Shown: positions 53,701 through 64,000, counted from the stretch's first letter. The stretch: DNA of 64,000 nucleotides from Clostridium septicum (GCF_003606265.1 NZ_CP023671.1:1116001-1180000); one strand, 5' to 3'. Numbers and translations: made by a program. Notes: a model not told the origin generated them from the sequence alone.

Positions 53701-56411
53701 CCAGCTGTTGAATTATATTCTTTAAAAGTTGTCCAAGTGCTATTGTCTGTTGAATACTCTAATTTATATTCAGTCCACTTATCTGAATCACCTGCTCCAA
53801 CTACAAAATGAACATTACCTACTTCTACAATTTCACCTAAGTCTACTCCTATATAATCTCCTACATGAGTTAAATCTTCTGCATGAGTTTTATACCATAC
53901 ACTTGTGCTATCATTATTATCGAATAATGCACTTTCATTTCCACCACCGTATATGGACCATCCTGCTGTTCTAATTAAAGTATGAGTTAATGGACTTTCA
54001 TTTGTTCCGCCATTACCTTCTTCCTTATTTACAACAATATCTTTAACTCCAAGCCATGTATTTCCTTTATTTCTTGTTGCAATTATTCTAATACCTTTTA
54101 CCGTTAAGTCTAACCCTTCAACCTTAACATCTTTAGGATTTGTATAAACTTCTTCATTTAAATCTGTCCAAACTTTTCCGTCCTCTGTATATTGTATCTT
54201 AGCCTCTGACATTGTATCATTTGGATTTGCTGCAGCCCCCATTAAGAATTGAACATTTTTCAATTGAATTGGATTACTGTATTTTACTCCAACATAAGTT
54301 CCTTCACTAATAGTATTTGGCGTTTTATATACTATTTCAGTTGCAGTATTTCCATCTAATACATTTTTAATATCTCCTGAAGGTTTATCTGTACGATTAG
54401 TTATATAAGTTGCTATAACCTTATTAGGATCTATTATTGATGAAACAATATTTCCAACGTTTTGTTCCATAAAGTTTATAAATGGCACAATGTGTTGAAC
54501 ACCAACTTCAGCCCTTTCATAATGATCTACATACCAGAAAGTATATGTCTTTGATTGTTCAAGTGCTGCTTTTGCATTTGAGTATTCTGTCCATATTTCA
54601 TCATTATTTCCATCTTCAATAGCCATAGTAGCTCTTAAATATCCAATTGCTGCATTCATTGTATCTTCCCAACAATTTAACCAATATATAATTTGATCTC
54701 TTGTTCTGGAATTTCCTGGATTTTCTTTGTAATATGATGCGGCCTCTTTTAACTTAGTAAATTCAGCAATTAATTCTTCAGCATCTGCTTTAGTATTTGT
54801 TTCACTTTCAAACTTTTGCTTATAAGCAGTTAGCTTTGGAGCTAATTCTACTGATTCTTGTAATGCAGTAACACGGCCATCCATATTTTGATTTATCATA
54901 TGCTTACTTATTTCTCTTAAAGCCTTTGATGAATCTGTATCTTCAGCTGTTCCATGATCCATGTATTTAAATGAAGCTTCCCAGTTTTTATCTGCTTCTG
55001 CTTTAGTTTCCCAAATATTCCATGCATAATCTGCATTTGCAAATAACGCTGATTTATTAGCTTCAGCTTGTTGCATTGGGTTTAAAACTATACCTTGCAC
55101 TGAACCTGGAGTTACTCCTGGGTGTAAGAATGTATCATTACCTCCCATTATTAAATGTTGCTTTGAATTATCAGAACATGGCCAGTTAATCCACATATAA
55201 GGAGCTCTACCTTCATGTCCTTCAGAAGCAATATTATTTTTAAAGTTAGTTGCAAAGTTTTGATCTACTTCTCCCCAAATTCTACCTCCAGTAACTACTA
55301 TGCTAACATTATCTCCAGCTTTATTTATTTCTTTTAATTGCGCTGAACCACCATTACCCATGTAGTCATTTGGACAGAATATTAAATCTGTCTTTAAATC
55401 TGTGTAAGTTTCCTTTTGCTCTTCTAACCAAAGTGTTAAATCATTTAATAATTTAACATAAGTTTGTGCACCTTGTGCTGGAACCCCTGCATCATCTGCC
55501 AATATTCCAAATTGTCTAACTCCAGCCCCTAATAATTGAGAAAACTTATTTTTAATTATTTGTAAGTCTGCTTGGTAATTTTCTTCTGTGTTAAATCTAA
55601 TTGCATTATGCATAAATGGATGTAATGCATATACATATCTGTTTTTAGTTTCATTACCAACTTGAGCTAATTTTTTTACGCCTTCTAAAGCATCTGCTGG
55701 ATAAAGCTCTCTCCACTTACTGTTATGATAAGGGTCATCTTTTGGTGCAAATATATATTGATTCATTTTATATTCTCCACCATATTTCATAAGCTCAGCT
55801 CTATCTTCGTTAGACCAAGGATTTCCATAATATCCTTCTATAAATCCACGATACTTTACATCTGCATAGTCATTAATTCTAAAGTTTTTAATCATACCAT
55901 TTTCTAATTGATTAAATACATGTTTTAATGAAGTTACGCCGTAAAATGTACTATCTGTATTATTTCCTAATACTCCAATAACTCCATTTTTAACATAAAC
56001 TATATTTGAATCTAACTTTTCAAAGAAGTTTTCTTGATGCGATACGTTTTCATTAAAGTAAGTGTCTACCCCTTCTCCTGATCCATTAATTCCAATTAAA
56101 ATATTAGTTTTTCCCTCTACTATTTTATTTGAAATTGATAAGTTAATGTTTTTACTATTTAATATTTGTTCAACTCGATTTTTAGTATAAACATCTATTC
56201 CATTTTCATAAACAACATTTACATCAGTACCAACTTCAAATTCTCCACCAGAATAATTAACTTCATGTGGATTAGGATAGATTTCATACTCTACTGATTT
56301 ATTTTCTTTTTCTCCGGTTATAGCTGAAACATCTACTGAACCTGATATAGTGCCAAATGTCATAGCCCCTACAACCATAAGAGAAATAAATCTTTTTATT
56401 CTTCTTCCCAT
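50748..56411 (-). CDS. Large wall-anchored GH84 hexosaminidase (NagH/mu-toxin-like) with FIVAR array
   Basis: 1887 residues. Signal peptide ~1-30; GH20b-like domain ~40-185; GH84 domain ~190-490 with [17 protein letters not shown] and catalytic D306-D307 in FGILADDAG; linker to ~670; at least three F5/8-type (CBM32-like) modules between ~670 and ~1260, then a further beta-module to ~1390; about seven FIVAR-type three-helix modules (~1395-1830, repeated YTxxSWxxLxxAL and ATxEEVxxAxxxL); a Gly/Ser/Gln linker; LPNAG, a hydrophobic segment and an RKKNK tail. LPNAG instead of LPXTG is a sortase-signal variant. Proteins of this order in C. perfringens degrade hyaluronan or GlcNAc-capped glycans. 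It is monocistronic. Confidence 0.94.
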   Translation of the reverse strand: MGRRIKRFISLMVVGAMTFGTISGSVDVSAITGEKENKSVEYEIYPNPHEVNYSGGEFEVGTDVNVVYENGIDVYTKNRVEQILNSKNINLSISNKIVEGKTNILIGINGSGEGVDTYFNENVSHQENFFEKLDSNIVYVKNGVIGVLGNNTDSTFYGVTSLKHVFNQLENGMIKNFRINDYADVKYRGFIEGYYGNPWSNEDRAELMKYGGEYKMNQYIFAPKDDPYHNSKWRELYPADALEGVKKLAQVGNETKNRYVYALHPFMHNAIRFNTEENYQADLQIIKNKFSQLLGAGVRQFGILADDAGVPAQGAQTYVKLLNDLTLWLEEQKETYTDLKTDLIFCPNDYMGNGGSAQLKEINKAGDNVSIVVTGGRIWGEVDQNFATNFKNNIASEGHEGRAPYMWINWPCSDNSKQHLIMGGNDTFLHPGVTPGSVQGIVLNPMQQAEANKSALFANADYAWNIWETKAEADKNWEASFKYMDHGTAEDTDSSKALREISKHMINQNMDGRVTALQESVELAPKLTAYKQKFESETNTKADAEELIAEFTKLKEAASYYKENPGNSRTRDQIIYWLNCWEDTMNAAIGYLRATMAIEDGNNDEIWTEYSNAKAALEQSKTYTFWYVDHYERAEVGVQHIVPFINFMEQNVGNIVSSIIDPNKVIATYITNRTDKPSGDIKNVLDGNTATEIVYKTPNTISEGTYVGVKYSNPIQLKNVQFLMGAAANPNDTMSEAKIQYTEDGKVWTDLNEEVYTNPKDVKVEGLDLTVKGIRIIATRNKGNTWLGVKDIVVNKEEGNGGTNESPLTHTLIRTAGWSIYGGGNESALFDNNDSTSVWYKTHAEDLTHVGDYIGVDLGEIVEVGNVHFVVGAGDSDKWTEYKLEYSTDNSTWTTFKEYNSTAGKDIINENLHGAQARYVRLTNMRELNKWVKFSEIRIERVRNEEIGDTKNIYTNVDSGIKSTSTDSLTKLIPQNNITLNAGEYIGVKLNRIKNISRVTANISNMDGLRLESSMNEIEWNAVDTSNLKDARYIRLIADKTVTFNVSAFEVESNEVYPPSLLSSYVEPHNGENPKLAFDGNFNTSVKFGGPPRTDSTIVYDLGQTRNINNIKYAVLDTEVDHIRDAKIQVSLNGEEWTDAIVIGDGVENTNNFDAKPGENGYKHGSVSNGIIPISHSYVEGENLDLQARYLRVLFTAANSGRWSVINEILINNGEYVRTENNPTYTSNPIELKGFEPGKVSDGNLATAYKPNTNNGAITSGSFTYRLSEKTDIKKINIVQSGSSISNAKVMVRTGYNEAGEPVWNELGTLDKSLTELLNPKFENIFEIRIDWEGVAPTIYEIITINNYELPNSDELKSKFDELSLLNGDNYTAESFKVLEDALKIAEVVLNNNNALQSEIDEALAGLIAAEEGLVLNIVDGSGLQELVDSCNFVEDRYTVSSWVVYSEALNSAKEILADLQNTTQAAVDEAKVNLEKSIEGLKERATFTLGLEIAVDEANKITDEEIDKLIPVVKDLFLKERAKSIEVLERAKNKDATQEEVNDAFDSLSKAMQYLSFYKGDKTSLIALVDRISKLDSKEYIKSTWDKLVIELEKANVVIADENALEYEVAEAYEDLMKAFLDLRLKPSKEKLEDLINKTESLEKSNYTESTWRVVDEKLQLAKKVMDNEDAIKEEILEAYKELEIAVNNLVDIQELKKAIEEGEKINLDGYTKDSANALLSAMEAGKKVLENSSATKEEIQAAIKAINDANKALVKKADLTSLKEIIEKAKEVINGEDKYTSESLNALKEALENAEKLIENENVTDEDVQKAIDNIIKAIEALKEKEQGSTGQPGNGEGQGSSSGGKPSGNSSGNLPNAGGTPAVAVALMGLLAIGAGSCLRKKNK

Positions 56412-56773
56412 AAATATCCCCCTTTGTATAACTTTAATTTAAACATATCTTAAATATTGTTATCTTTTGTGGAATTACTTTTTGAATTTATTTGTTTCCT
56501 TCTCTTTTCCCCTCCTTTTTATTAAATTAATTATTTAATATAATATTTTATAATGTATTAACAATTATAAGTCATATCTTCTACTATTGTAACATTAGTA
56601 ATTTTTTTACACAATAACCATATAAATCATTATATGGTTATTTTTCGATAATTTTCAGCATAATATATTCTATAACAGTTTATATAACTAATTAAAAACA
56701 ATCTATAAATAACCTATTTTCACACACTACATTTATTAATTTAAATAAGGTTAAATTATAATACAAAAAAAAT
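56412..56773. promoter_or_regulatory. Upstream region of the large GH84 gene with a strong hairpin
   Basis: No gene. A perfect 12-bp stem ATAACCATATAA (56614-56625 with 56630-56641) with a 4-nt loop lies 200 bp upstream of the start. It has T residues on the plus side, but no plus-strand gene ends here, so it may be a leader structure. No promoter could be fixed. Confidence 0.4.
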
Positions 56774-56803
56774 AGCTAGTAGAACTTAAAATTTCTACTA
56801 GCT
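56774..56803 (-). terminator. Terminator after the OFA transporter gene
   Basis: A perfect 11-bp stem AGCTAGTAGAA (56774-56784 with 56793-56803) is followed on the minus strand by A and eight T. It is 157 bp past the transporter stop. Confidence 0.8.
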
Positions 56804-56960
56804 TTATTATTTTAATTAAGCATTTTATCCTGATTTTCTAACGAATAAATTAACCTTTCAGAAACAAGTTATTTTATATAGACTCTTTTTAATAAACTAA
56901 TTATATAAGTTAGATAAACTTCTCTTACATTTATGAGCAATTTAACTTAGCCATAATTAG

Positions 56961-58136
56961 TTACATACTTTTCATAAATATATAAGTTGCTCCTATAACA
57001 GCTATAAAACATAATATAGTTGAAATTACAAATGTTAAATTTAATCCAATAGCAGTTGCTGTCATAGGTCCAATTACAGCACCTAATCCATAAACTGCAA
57101 AGATTATTCCATAATTAACTCCAAAATTTTTAGTTCCATAATAATCAGCTATTATTGTTGGAAATATAGTTAGCATACCACCATAACTTATTGCCATAAA
57201 GGCTAGAACTATAAAATATTTATTTCCTTGTAAATCACCAAAAGCAGTATAAGCCATAGACAAAGTCATTATAAGATATATTACCCCTACTGATTTCTCT
57301 ATACCAAGTTTATCTGAAACAGCCCCCCATAAAAGTCTACCTCCTGCATTAAATAATGATATTACAGCTACTGCATTTGTTGCTGCTTCTGGTGTTATAT
57401 TAGCTAAATCAACACCAATATCTCTAGCTAGTCCAATAACTGTTAAACAGGCTGTTCCTCCAAAGAGATACATCATAGCTAAAACGTAGAATTTTACCTC
57501 TTTAAGCATATCTTTAAGTTCTACATTATTACTATCTTCCTGAATGTTATTCTTTTTCTCACTACTAGAATTATTTTTTTCAGGTAAAAAAAGAAATTGA
57601 GCTGATACAACTGATAGTAAAGTATATATAGCTCCTAAGTATAAAAATGCTCCTGGAACACTTGCAACATTAATAAAATGAATAGCAATAGGCTTAAATA
57701 CAAGTGCTGAAACTCCAAAAGCACTTACAGCAAGACCTGTAACTAAACCTCTTTTATTTGGAAACCACTTAACACAGGTAGCTACTGGACAAACATATAC
57801 AAAACCAGCTCCTATCCCAGCTACAACTCCATAGTAAATATATAATTGCCACACTGTTGTTGCAGTACTTGAAAGAATTACTCCAGCACCAAATAAAATA
57901 CTTCCAAGAGTTGCTATTTTCCTTGGTCCATATTTATCTTGTAACCTACCTCCAAATATAGCTGAAAATGTAAAGAAAAATATCATTATTGAAAATGTAA
58001 ATACAACTGCCCCCTTTTCCCAACCAAACTTTTCAACAAAAGGTATATTAAATAAACTCCACATAAATATAGTTCCCATTACTAATTGGATTGCTAATGA
58101 AGCAATTAAGACTATAAGCCCATTTTTATTTTTCAT
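56961..58136 (-). CDS. OFA-family MFS transporter (oxalate/formate or monocarboxylate type)
   Basis: 391 residues from ATG 58136, eight bases after AAGGAG; an ATG 6 bp upstream is too close to that site. Twelve membrane segments; MFS signature GGRLQDKYGPRKIATLGS between segments 2 and 3; GGRLLWGAVSDKLG in the second half. The start MGTIFMWSLFNIPFVEKFGW is typical of the OFA group, whose members exchange or import small carboxylates such as oxalate, formate or lactate. It lies 98 bp downstream of a CoA-transferase gene, so carboxylate uptake and activation could be linked. Confidence 0.88.
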   Translation of the reverse strand: MKNKNGLIVLIASLAIQLVMGTIFMWSLFNIPFVEKFGWEKGAVVFTFSIMIFFFTFSAIFGGRLQDKYGPRKIATLGSILFGAGVILSSTATTVWQLYIYYGVVAGIGAGFVYVCPVATCVKWFPNKRGLVTGLAVSAFGVSALVFKPIAIHFINVASVPGAFLYLGAIYTLLSVVSAQFLFLPEKNNSSSEKKNNIQEDSNNVELKDMLKEVKFYVLAMMYLFGGTACLTVIGLARDIGVDLANITPEAATNAVAVISLFNAGGRLLWGAVSDKLGIEKSVGVIYLIMTLSMAYTAFGDLQGNKYFIVLAFMAISYGGMLTIFPTIIADYYGTKNFGVNYGIIFAVYGLGAVIGPMTATAIGLNLTFVISTILCFIAVIGATYIFMKSM

Positions 58137-58234
58137 AAACATTTCTCCTTAACTTAATAATATTTTACTAGACTAAATACATGCCTTAGCTTTTTTACTA
58201 TTTAAAATGTTAGAAATTCCAGTTTATATTTTAT

Positions 58235-59782
58235 TTATATATTTAAATTCATAGGCTCTTCATTAAAAATTCTTTTATCCATAAGTTTTAAATTATTAGA
58301 TATTATAGGCTTAAATTCCATTTGATCTATTATATCTTTCTTCAAATCTACACCTGGAGCAATTTCAGTAAGAACTAGTCCTCTCTTTCCAAGTTCAAAA
58401 ACAGCTCTTTCTGTTACATAAAGTACTTTTTCTCCTAAATCACTTGCATATTCACCACTAAATGTAATTTGCTCAACTTTATCTATGAATTTCTTTATCT
58501 TACCTTCTTTTTCAATTACTAAAGCATTATTTTCAATCTTTATTTTTAATCCACTAGCAGTAAATGTTCCGCAATAAACTACTTTTTTAGCATTTTGAGT
58601 TATATTTATAAATCCTCCACATCCAGCTATTTTAGGGCCAAATTTACTTACATTTATATTTCCTTTCTTATCACATTGAGCAAGTCCTAAAAATGCTATA
58701 TCTAATCCTCCTCCATCATAAAAATCAAACTGATAAGCTTGATCTATTATACATTCAGCATTACTTGAAGCACCAAAATTCAAACCACTAGCTGGTGTTC
58801 CTCCTATTGGTCCTGATTCAACTGTTAGTACCATAGTATCCCCTATTTTCTCTTCATTTGCTACTACTGCAACTCCCTCTGGTACTCCTATGCCTAAGTT
58901 AACTATTGATGATGGTGTTATTTCCATAGCTGCTCTTCTTGATATTATTTTTCTTTCATCTAATGACATTTTATTTTCTCCATCTAATGAAATGAAAACT
59001 TCCCCACTAAAAGCAGGATTATATTTTTCTCCAAAAGTTTGCATATTATTTTCTCCATTAGATACTACAACAGCATCAACATATATTCCTGGTATTTTAA
59101 CCTCCTTAGGTTTTAATGTTCCTGATTTGACAACCTTTTCAACTTGAGCAATAACTATTCCTCCAGAATTTTTAGCTGCTTGAGCCATAGATAATCCTTC
59201 TAATGTAGCTACCTCTTTTTGTAAAGATAAATTCCCTCTTTCATCAGCAAAAGTTGCTTTAATTATTGCAACATCTATTGGAAAAGCTTTATATAAAAGT
59301 CTCTCACATCCATCTATTTCAACTAATTTAACTATATCTTCAGTAGTCTTACTATTTAGTTTTCCTCCTTCAATTCTAGGATCTACAAATGTTTTTAATC
59401 CAACATGAGTTAAAGTACCTATTTTCTTTGCCGCTATATCTCTTAATAAATGAGTTATTGTTCCTTGTGGCAAATTATATGCCTCTATTTTATTTTCAAT
59501 AGCTAGTTTCTGTAGCTTAGGTGCTAACCCCCAATGTCCTCCTATAACCCTTTTTACAAGACCTTCATATCCAAAGTGATTTAATCCTCTTTCCTTAGAA
59601 TCCCCTTGACCTGCTGCATAAACAAGAGTTAAATTTCTTGGATGACCATTTTCCAAGTATTCTTTCTCTATTCCTAATGTTACTTCTTCTGCATGACCTG
59701 CACCTATGAATCCACCAACTGCTACTGTAGAATTATCTTTAATCATATTTATAGCCTCTTTAAGTGTTTTTACTTTATACAT
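58235..59782 (-). CDS. Acetate/propionate-type CoA-transferase (fused alpha-beta)
   Basis: 515 residues, the length of the fused family (propionate CoA-transferase, YdiF). The N-terminal half has VAVGGFIGAGHAEEV. The C-terminal half has NLGIGVPEGVA and the catalytic Glu322 in VESGPIGGTPASGLNFG. It moves CoA between carboxylic acids in the cytoplasm, for example acetyl-CoA and propionate, lactate or a 3-ketoacid. The next gene is a carboxylate transporter, which fits fermentation of an imported acid. Start ATG 59782 follows AAGGAGG. Confidence 0.92.
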   Translation of the reverse strand: MYKVKTLKEAINMIKDNSTVAVGGFIGAGHAEEVTLGIEKEYLENGHPRNLTLVYAAGQGDSKERGLNHFGYEGLVKRVIGGHWGLAPKLQKLAIENKIEAYNLPQGTITHLLRDIAAKKIGTLTHVGLKTFVDPRIEGGKLNSKTTEDIVKLVEIDGCERLLYKAFPIDVAIIKATFADERGNLSLQKEVATLEGLSMAQAAKNSGGIVIAQVEKVVKSGTLKPKEVKIPGIYVDAVVVSNGENNMQTFGEKYNPAFSGEVFISLDGENKMSLDERKIISRRAAMEITPSSIVNLGIGVPEGVAVVANEEKIGDTMVLTVESGPIGGTPASGLNFGASSNAECIIDQAYQFDFYDGGGLDIAFLGLAQCDKKGNINVSKFGPKIAGCGGFINITQNAKKVVYCGTFTASGLKIKIENNALVIEKEGKIKKFIDKVEQITFSGEYASDLGEKVLYVTERAVFELGKRGLVLTEIAPGVDLKKDIIDQMEFKPIISNNLKLMDKRIFNEEPMNLNI

Positions 59783-60071
59783 AAAATTACCTCCTTAACC
59801 TTTTATGTAATATATTACAAGCAATTACCATGCCAAAATTTAAATAAAAAATAATCTAATAAAACAATGAAATATAAAAAAGCTATAACCATATTTGCAA
59901 CAAAAATTAGATTAAGTAATAGAATTTATAGATAGTAATAAGAGCAATTATAAATATAATAAATTCCTATTCCATTTATTGTATTTATTCAGCTAACCGC
60001 ATATAATTGTATATTGGAGAAAATTGAAAAGCCGTAAGAAAAAAATTTTATAGTTTATATCTTCCCCATAA
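59783..60071. other. Intergenic region and probable left boundary of acquired DNA
   Basis: No gene. The left part is AT-rich like the rest of the window and holds the upstream region of the CoA-transferase. From about 60000 the base composition rises. No direct repeat, integrase site or IS end could be recognised at the border. Confidence 0.4.
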
Positions 60072-60230
60072 TGGCTGAAGAAATGGGGCATTTCTAAAAG
60101 ACGAGTAAAGAAACTACGGGTGGAAAACTACATACCCGTCATGGCAAAGTTTAGTGGAATGTGGTTGATACCAAATGATTCTAAAGCCTGTTGACTGACG
60201 GCATACTGGTAGAAAAATAAAAGAGGGTGA
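60072..60230 (+). pseudogene. Remnant of a small helix-turn-helix DNA-binding protein
   Basis: One plus frame reads WLKKWGISKRRVKKLRVENY, then IPVMAKFSGMWLIPNDSKAC, then TGA. The usual ending (KPVD...GR) appears only after a frameshift. It resembles the C-terminal two-thirds of the 60-90-residue HTH proteins common on Firmicutes mobile elements (WGIS.RRV..LC..NRIPG..KFGR.W.IP). The upstream part carries a stop, so the gene is dead. It lies directly before the response regulator. Confidence 0.6.
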
Positions 60231-60236
60231 AAATAA

Positions 60237-60923
60237 ATGAAACGTATTTTCTTTGTTGAAGATGACTTAAGTTTAATAAATGGTTTATCTTTTGCTATTA
60301 AAAAGCAAGGATACGAAATAGATATTGCACGTACAAGCCTTGAAGCGAAAAAATTATGGATGGACAGGAAATATGATTTAGTTATTTTAGACGTATCACT
60401 TCCTGATGGCAGCGGTTATGATTTATGTAAATACATTCGTAAAACATCAAAAGTGCCAATTATATTTCTTACTGCGGCTGATGAAGAAACGGACATTATC
60501 ATGGGGCTTGATATAGGTGGCGATGATTACATAACAAAGCCTTTCAAACTGGCGGTGTTTCTGTCAAGGATTAATGCTCTGCTTCGCAGAAGCGATAATT
60601 TTAATGAAGCAGATACAGAATTAAACTCTAATGGTATAAAAGTACAACTATTAAAAAGAGAAGTCTATAATAATGGAATACAAATTTACTTAACTGCCAG
60701 CGAATATAAATTGTTATGCCTTTTTATAGAAAACCCGGATATTGTTCTTTCACCGGAACAGATTTTAAGCAAACTTTGGGATTGTGATGAAAAATATATA
60801 GATAGCAATACCCTTACTGTATATATCCGTAGACTTCGCACAAAAATTGAAGATAACCCCGGTCAACCACAAAAAATAGTAACAGTTCGTCGTATGGGGT
60901 ACAAATGGAATACTATAAATTGA
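60237..60923 (+). CDS. OmpR-family response regulator
   Basis: 228 residues. Receiver domain ~1-115 with Asp9/Asp10 and phospho-acceptor Asp52 (VILDVSLPDGSG), Thr in FLTAADEE and Lys in DYITKPF; winged-helix DNA-binding domain ~128-226 (YLTASEYKLLCLF, TVYIRRLRTKIEDNPGQP, RRMGYKW). It is the regulator of the kinase encoded next and probably controls the following ABC transporter, as in bacitracin- or lantibiotic-sensing modules. Arginine is often CGT or CGC here, unlike the AGA-rich genes to the left. The start follows GAGGGTG. Confidence 0.95.
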   Translation: MKRIFFVEDDLSLINGLSFAIKKQGYEIDIARTSLEAKKLWMDRKYDLVILDVSLPDGSGYDLCKYIRKTSKVPIIFLTAADEETDIIMGLDIGGDDYITKPFKLAVFLSRINALLRRSDNFNEADTELNSNGIKVQLLKREVYNNGIQIYLTASEYKLLCLFIENPDIVLSPEQILSKLWDCDEKYIDSNTLTVYIRRLRTKIEDNPGQPQKIVTVRRMGYKWNTIN

Positions 60924-60931
60924 GGTGTGCT

Positions 60932-61969
60932 ATGAAAATACTAGTAAATAAAAAAATCAAATTACTCTTTTGTTGGATCCTACTATTTATCATAGCCTTT
61001 GGGCTACTCTCTGTTGTCTTTATAAGTTTGAATGTAAAAAATACAGCATTATATGTACTTGTATCTTCCTTATCCATGGGTATTCTCATATTAGCAGTTG
61101 TGTATCAGTATTTTAAGGAACAAAATAAAATTATGGAAAATGCCGTAACACAAATTAAAGAATATATTTCAGGAAATGAAAATGCACGAATTGAATGTAA
61201 TGATGAGGGGCAGCTATATAGGCTATTCCATGAAGTAAATTCTTTAGTTTCCATTTTAAACGCCCACGCTGAAAATGAGAAAAAAGCAAAAAAGTTTTTG
61301 AAAGATACCATATCTGATATTTCCCATCAACTAAAAACCCCACTTGCTGCCCTCAATATATATAACGGAATTATTCAGGAAGAATCAAAAGACTTACCAA
61401 CAATCAAGGAATTTAATAATCTTTCAGAGCAAGAGCTTGACAGAATAGAAACTCTTGTACAAAACCTCTTAAAAATCACAAAACTTGATGCAGGAACAAT
61501 CTTGATAGAAAAAAACATAGAAAATGTATCTGAAATGATGAGCAGTATCGAAAGGCACTTTTTATATCGTGCAGAGCAAGAAGAAAAGAAACTATATCTT
61601 TCCGGTAATGATACCCACACTTTATTATGCGACCGTAACTGGATGATTGAAGCAATCAGTAATATTGTAAAAAATGCCTTTGACCATACAGAGAAAGGTA
61701 ATACTATTTCTATTGAATGGAAACAGTTTGCGTCTATTATTCAAATTACCATAAAAGATAATGGCTATGGTATCTATCCAGAGGATTTACATCATATTTT
61801 TAAAAGATTTTATCGTAGTCGCTTTTCAAAAGATACTCAAGGCATCGGACTTGGGCTTTCACTTACAAAGGCTATTGTTGAAGCACACAGGGGAACAATT
61901 GAGGTTAACAGCGAATTAGGCATTGGTACAGTTTTTACAATGAACTTTTTAATTCCTACAAAATTGTAG
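60932..61969 (+). CDS. Membrane sensor histidine kinase
   Basis: 345 residues from ATG 60932, which follows GAGGTG; an upstream in-frame ATG (60905) lies inside the regulator gene without a site. Two membrane segments (~10-33 and ~39-60) with almost no external loop, a HAMP-like stretch, phospho-acceptor His132 in ISHQLKTPLAAL, the N box AISNIVKNAFDH, and G boxes DNGYGI and GLGLSLTKAI. The short loop fits kinases that sense through a partner ABC permease. The gene is 8 bp from the regulator stop. Confidence 0.94.
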   Translation: MKILVNKKIKLLFCWILLFIIAFGLLSVVFISLNVKNTALYVLVSSLSMGILILAVVYQYFKEQNKIMENAVTQIKEYISGNENARIECNDEGQLYRLFHEVNSLVSILNAHAENEKKAKKFLKDTISDISHQLKTPLAALNIYNGIIQEESKDLPTIKEFNNLSEQELDRIETLVQNLLKITKLDAGTILIEKNIENVSEMMSSIERHFLYRAEQEEKKLYLSGNDTHTLLCDRNWMIEAISNIVKNAFDHTEKGNTISIEWKQFASIIQITIKDNGYGIYPEDLHHIFKRFYRSRFSKDTQGIGLGLSLTKAIVEAHRGTIEVNSELGIGTVFTMNFLIPTKL

Positions 61970-62041
61970 GATATATGTCATCTTGCAGTAGTATTGATGT
62001 GATAATCTTTCCATATCAAGACAGAAAGAGGTGTTTATTAT

Positions 62042-62725
62042 ATGAATTTATTAGAAGTTAAATCAATTTCTAAAACTTATGGCAGTGGTGAATCTGCTGT
62101 ACACGCATTAAAAGATGCTACTTTTTCCGTTCCAAAAGGTGAATTTGTGGCAATTGTTGGAGAATCTGGCTCTGGAAAAAGTACACTTTTGAATATGGTA
62201 GGTGCTCTTGATACTCCAAGTTCCGGTAAAGTATTTATTGACGGTAAAAATATTTTTGCAATGAAAGACAGCAACTTAACAATCTTTCGTCGTAGAAATA
62301 TCGGATTTATTTTTCAGGGCTTTAATTTAATTCCAGAATTGAGTGTTGAGCAGAATATTATATTCCCTTTATTACTTGATTATCAGAAGCCTGACAAAAA
62401 ATACTTGGAAGAATTACTTACGGTGCTTAATCTAAAAGAACGCCGCCATCACTTACCAAGTCAATTATCTGGGGGACAACAGCAACGTGTAGCCATAGGC
62501 CGTGCTCTTATTACGCGACCATCACTTATCCTTGCCGATGAGCCAACAGGTAATTTAGATACACAAAATAGCAGCGAAGTAATTACTTTACTAAAAGAAG
62601 CTGCAAAAAAATATGAACAAACTATTGTTATGATTACCCATAGTCGAAGTATCTCACAAACCGCAGATAGAATACTACAAGTGTCAGATGGCGTATTAAC
62701 CGATTTTGGGAGGTGCCGTGAATGA
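62042..62725 (+). CDS. ABC transporter ATP-binding protein (MacB/BceA-type)
   Basis: 227 residues. Walker [10 protein letters not shown] (~39-47), Q-loop [10 protein letters not shown], signature [15 protein letters not shown], Walker [13 protein letters not shown] and the H-loop THSR. It belongs to the group that works with FtsX-type permeases in peptide-antibiotic defence or lipoprotein/peptide export. Its stop overlaps the start of the permease (ATGA), so the two are translationally coupled. Confidence 0.95.
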   Translation: MNLLEVKSISKTYGSGESAVHALKDATFSVPKGEFVAIVGESGSGKSTLLNMVGALDTPSSGKVFIDGKNIFAMKDSNLTIFRRRNIGFIFQGFNLIPELSVEQNIIFPLLLDYQKPDKKYLEELLTVLNLKERRHHLPSQLSGGQQQRVAIGRALITRPSLILADEPTGNLDTQNSSEVITLLKEAAKKYEQTIVMITHSRSISQTADRILQVSDGVLTDFGRCRE

Positions 62726-64000
62726 AAAGCTATCTAAGCCTAATTCCAATTTCTGCAAAAGTACATAAACGACAAAACCGTATGACGCTACTGTGTATCA
62801 TCTTTGCCGTACTTTTGGTAACGTCTGTTTTCAGCATGGCAGACATGGGTGTTAGAATGGAGAAAGCAAAGTTACTAAGCAAGCATGGCAGTGAATCACT
62901 TCAAGGATTGAGCAGCAATGGAATGGCTCAGACACTATATTCTACTGCTTTAGTATTGTTTGTTCTGATACTTATTTCAGGAGTACTTATGATTTCAAGC
63001 AGCATAAACAGTAGCGTTGCTCAAAGGACAAAATTCTTTGGGATGATGCGATGTATTGGAATGAGTAAACCACAAATTATCCGTTTTGTAAGACTGGAAT
63101 CTCTTAATTGGTGCAAAACTGCAGTTCCCATAGGTGTTATACTTGGAATTATAATCACATGGGTGTTATGTGCTTCATTACGCTTTCTTGTAGGAGAAGA
63201 GTTTTCTGATATGCCTGTTTTGGGAATCAGCCTAATTGGTATTATTAGTGGAATTATTGTTGGAATTGTTACAGTTCTCATTGCTGCAGGCGTTCCTGCT
63301 AAACGAGCTGCTAAAGTATCTCCTATAACAGCAGTATCAGGTAATTCAGAAAACATAAAAAATATAACTCATGGTGTGAATACACATTTTTCAAAAATTG
63401 AAATTGCCCTTGGTATTCATCATGCAGTATCAGCAAAGAAAAATTTGATACTTATAACAAGTTCCTTTGCGCTTAGTATTATACTTTTTTTGAGTTTTTC
63501 TGTTTTAATAGAATTCGTTGATTTCCTTATGCCTCAGTTATCTAATGCTTCTGACATCAATATTTCAAGTAATGAAAATTCAAACTCTATAGACAGTGAG
63601 TTACTTGATAAAATTAGTAACATGGAAGGGGTAGAACATGTTTTTGGTCGTAGGAACTATCTTGATATGCCAGCACAATTAAACAAAGCTAATACGCCGC
63701 CAAGTATGATTGACATTATATCCTATGATGATTTTGATTTAGATTGCCTTACTAAGGATAAACAGCTTAAAAAAGGTAGCGATATTTCAAAAGTGTATGG
63801 AAACACTAATTATGTACTTGCAACTTGGGATAAGGATAGTTCTTTAAATATAGGCGATAAAATACAAGTAGGAAATGAGGAACTTGAAATTGCAGGTTTA
63901 TTGAAATTTGACCTATTTAGCAGTGATGGCAATACAAACGGAAAAACAACTATCATTACTTCTGGAAAAACCTTTAAACGCCTAACTGGTATAAATAATT
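62722..64000 (+). CDS. FtsX-type ABC permease, N-terminal part, cut by window edge
   Basis: 426 residues are visible and the frame is open at the edge. It starts [20 protein letters not shown], followed by membrane segment ~23-42, then three more (~75-95, ~130-155, ~168-190), with the FtsX-domain motif [22 protein letters not shown] and [12 protein letters not shown] large extracytoplasmic domain then begins (~235 on). Permeases of this type are about 650-800 residues, so nearly half is missing. It is co-transcribed with the kinase, regulator and ATPase. Confidence 0.92.
   Translation, partial: MKSYLSLIPISAKVHKRQNRMTLLCIIFAVLLVTSVFSMADMGVRMEKAKLLSKHGSESLQGLSSNGMAQTLYSTALVLFVLILISGVLMISSSINSSVAQRTKFFGMMRCIGMSKPQIIRFVRLESLNWCKTAVPIGVILGIIITWVLCASLRFLVGEEFSDMPVLGISLIGIISGIIVGIVTVLIAAGVPAKRAAKVSPITAVSGNSENIKNITHGVNTHFSKIEIALGIHHAVSAKKNLILITSSFALSIILFLSFSVLIEFVDFLMPQLSNASDINISSNENSNSIDSELLDKISNMEGVEHVFGRRNYLDMPAQLNKANTPPSMIDIISYDDFDLDCLTKDKQLKKGSDISKVYGNTNYVLATWDKDSSLNIGDKIQVGNEELEIAGLLKFDLFSSDGNTNGKTTIITSGKTFKRLTGINN

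Noticed and set aside
60237..64000. Sensor-transporter module as a proven bacitracin resistance system
   Set aside because: The layout fits several peptide-defence modules, but the permease is cut and no residue fixes the substrate.

Overview
The window is very AT-rich, uses AGA for arginine and has strong GGAGG-type ribosome sites. Its surface proteins carry FIVAR modules, LPXTG-type anchors, GH84 hexosaminidases and cohesin/dockerin modules. Together these point to a Clostridium sensu stricto relative of the C. perfringens type. This is an inference from gene content; no species is assigned. Almost all genes lie on the minus strand. Both window edges cut genes: a GH84 enzyme on the left and an ABC permease on the right.

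Layout. (1) 1-8 kb: a cut GH84 enzyme, two paralogous surface proteins with an unrecognised domain (one secreted, one LPXTG-anchored), a small hypothetical protein and a complete anchored GH84 enzyme. (2) 8-14.7 kb: a membrane-anchored leucine-rich-repeat (LRR) protein, a candidate small RNA, a VanZ-like protein, a second CpsC/CpsD pair and galE. (3) 14.8-28.8 kb: a cohesin/dockerin locus. Two cohesin proteins (one with a C-terminal membrane anchor, one apparently free with five 100-residue repeats) are interleaved with five dockerin proteins: a glucosaminidase, a transglutaminase-like protein, two LRR proteins and an M6-type metalloprotease. It looks like a non-cellulosomal surface complex built from peptidoglycan- and protein-acting enzymes. 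(4) 28.9-32.2 kb: decayed insertion sequences, with an IS21-family element inside an IS3-family element, next to an IS1182-family remnant. (5) 32.4-46.9 kb: a 14-gene Wzy-type polysaccharide operon read from cpsC to wzy, predicted to make a polymer containing ManNAc/ManNAcA.

(6) 47.3-49.4 kb: two small sigma-70-like proteins flank a DUF1659/DUF2922 pair. The first sigma gene is TcdR/BotR/UviA-sized and has a perfect LexA-type palindrome next to its -10 box, so it is probably SOS-induced. The DUF1659 gene and the second sigma gene are divergent and share a motif of about 20 bp facing each gene. (7) 49.5-59.8 kb: a HAD phosphatase, a broken small membrane ORF, a very large GH84 protein with about seven FIVAR modules, an OFA-family transporter and a CoA-transferase. 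(8) 60-64 kb: a response regulator, sensor kinase and ABC transporter preceded by a decayed helix-turn-helix gene. Codon use there (many CGN arginine codons) differs from the rest and suggests acquired DNA.

Working together: the GH84 enzymes, LRR proteins and dockerin enzymes form an exported host/glycan-facing set. The capsule operon builds the layer they sit in. The small sigma factors are plausible stress-linked regulators, but their targets cannot be read from this window alone.
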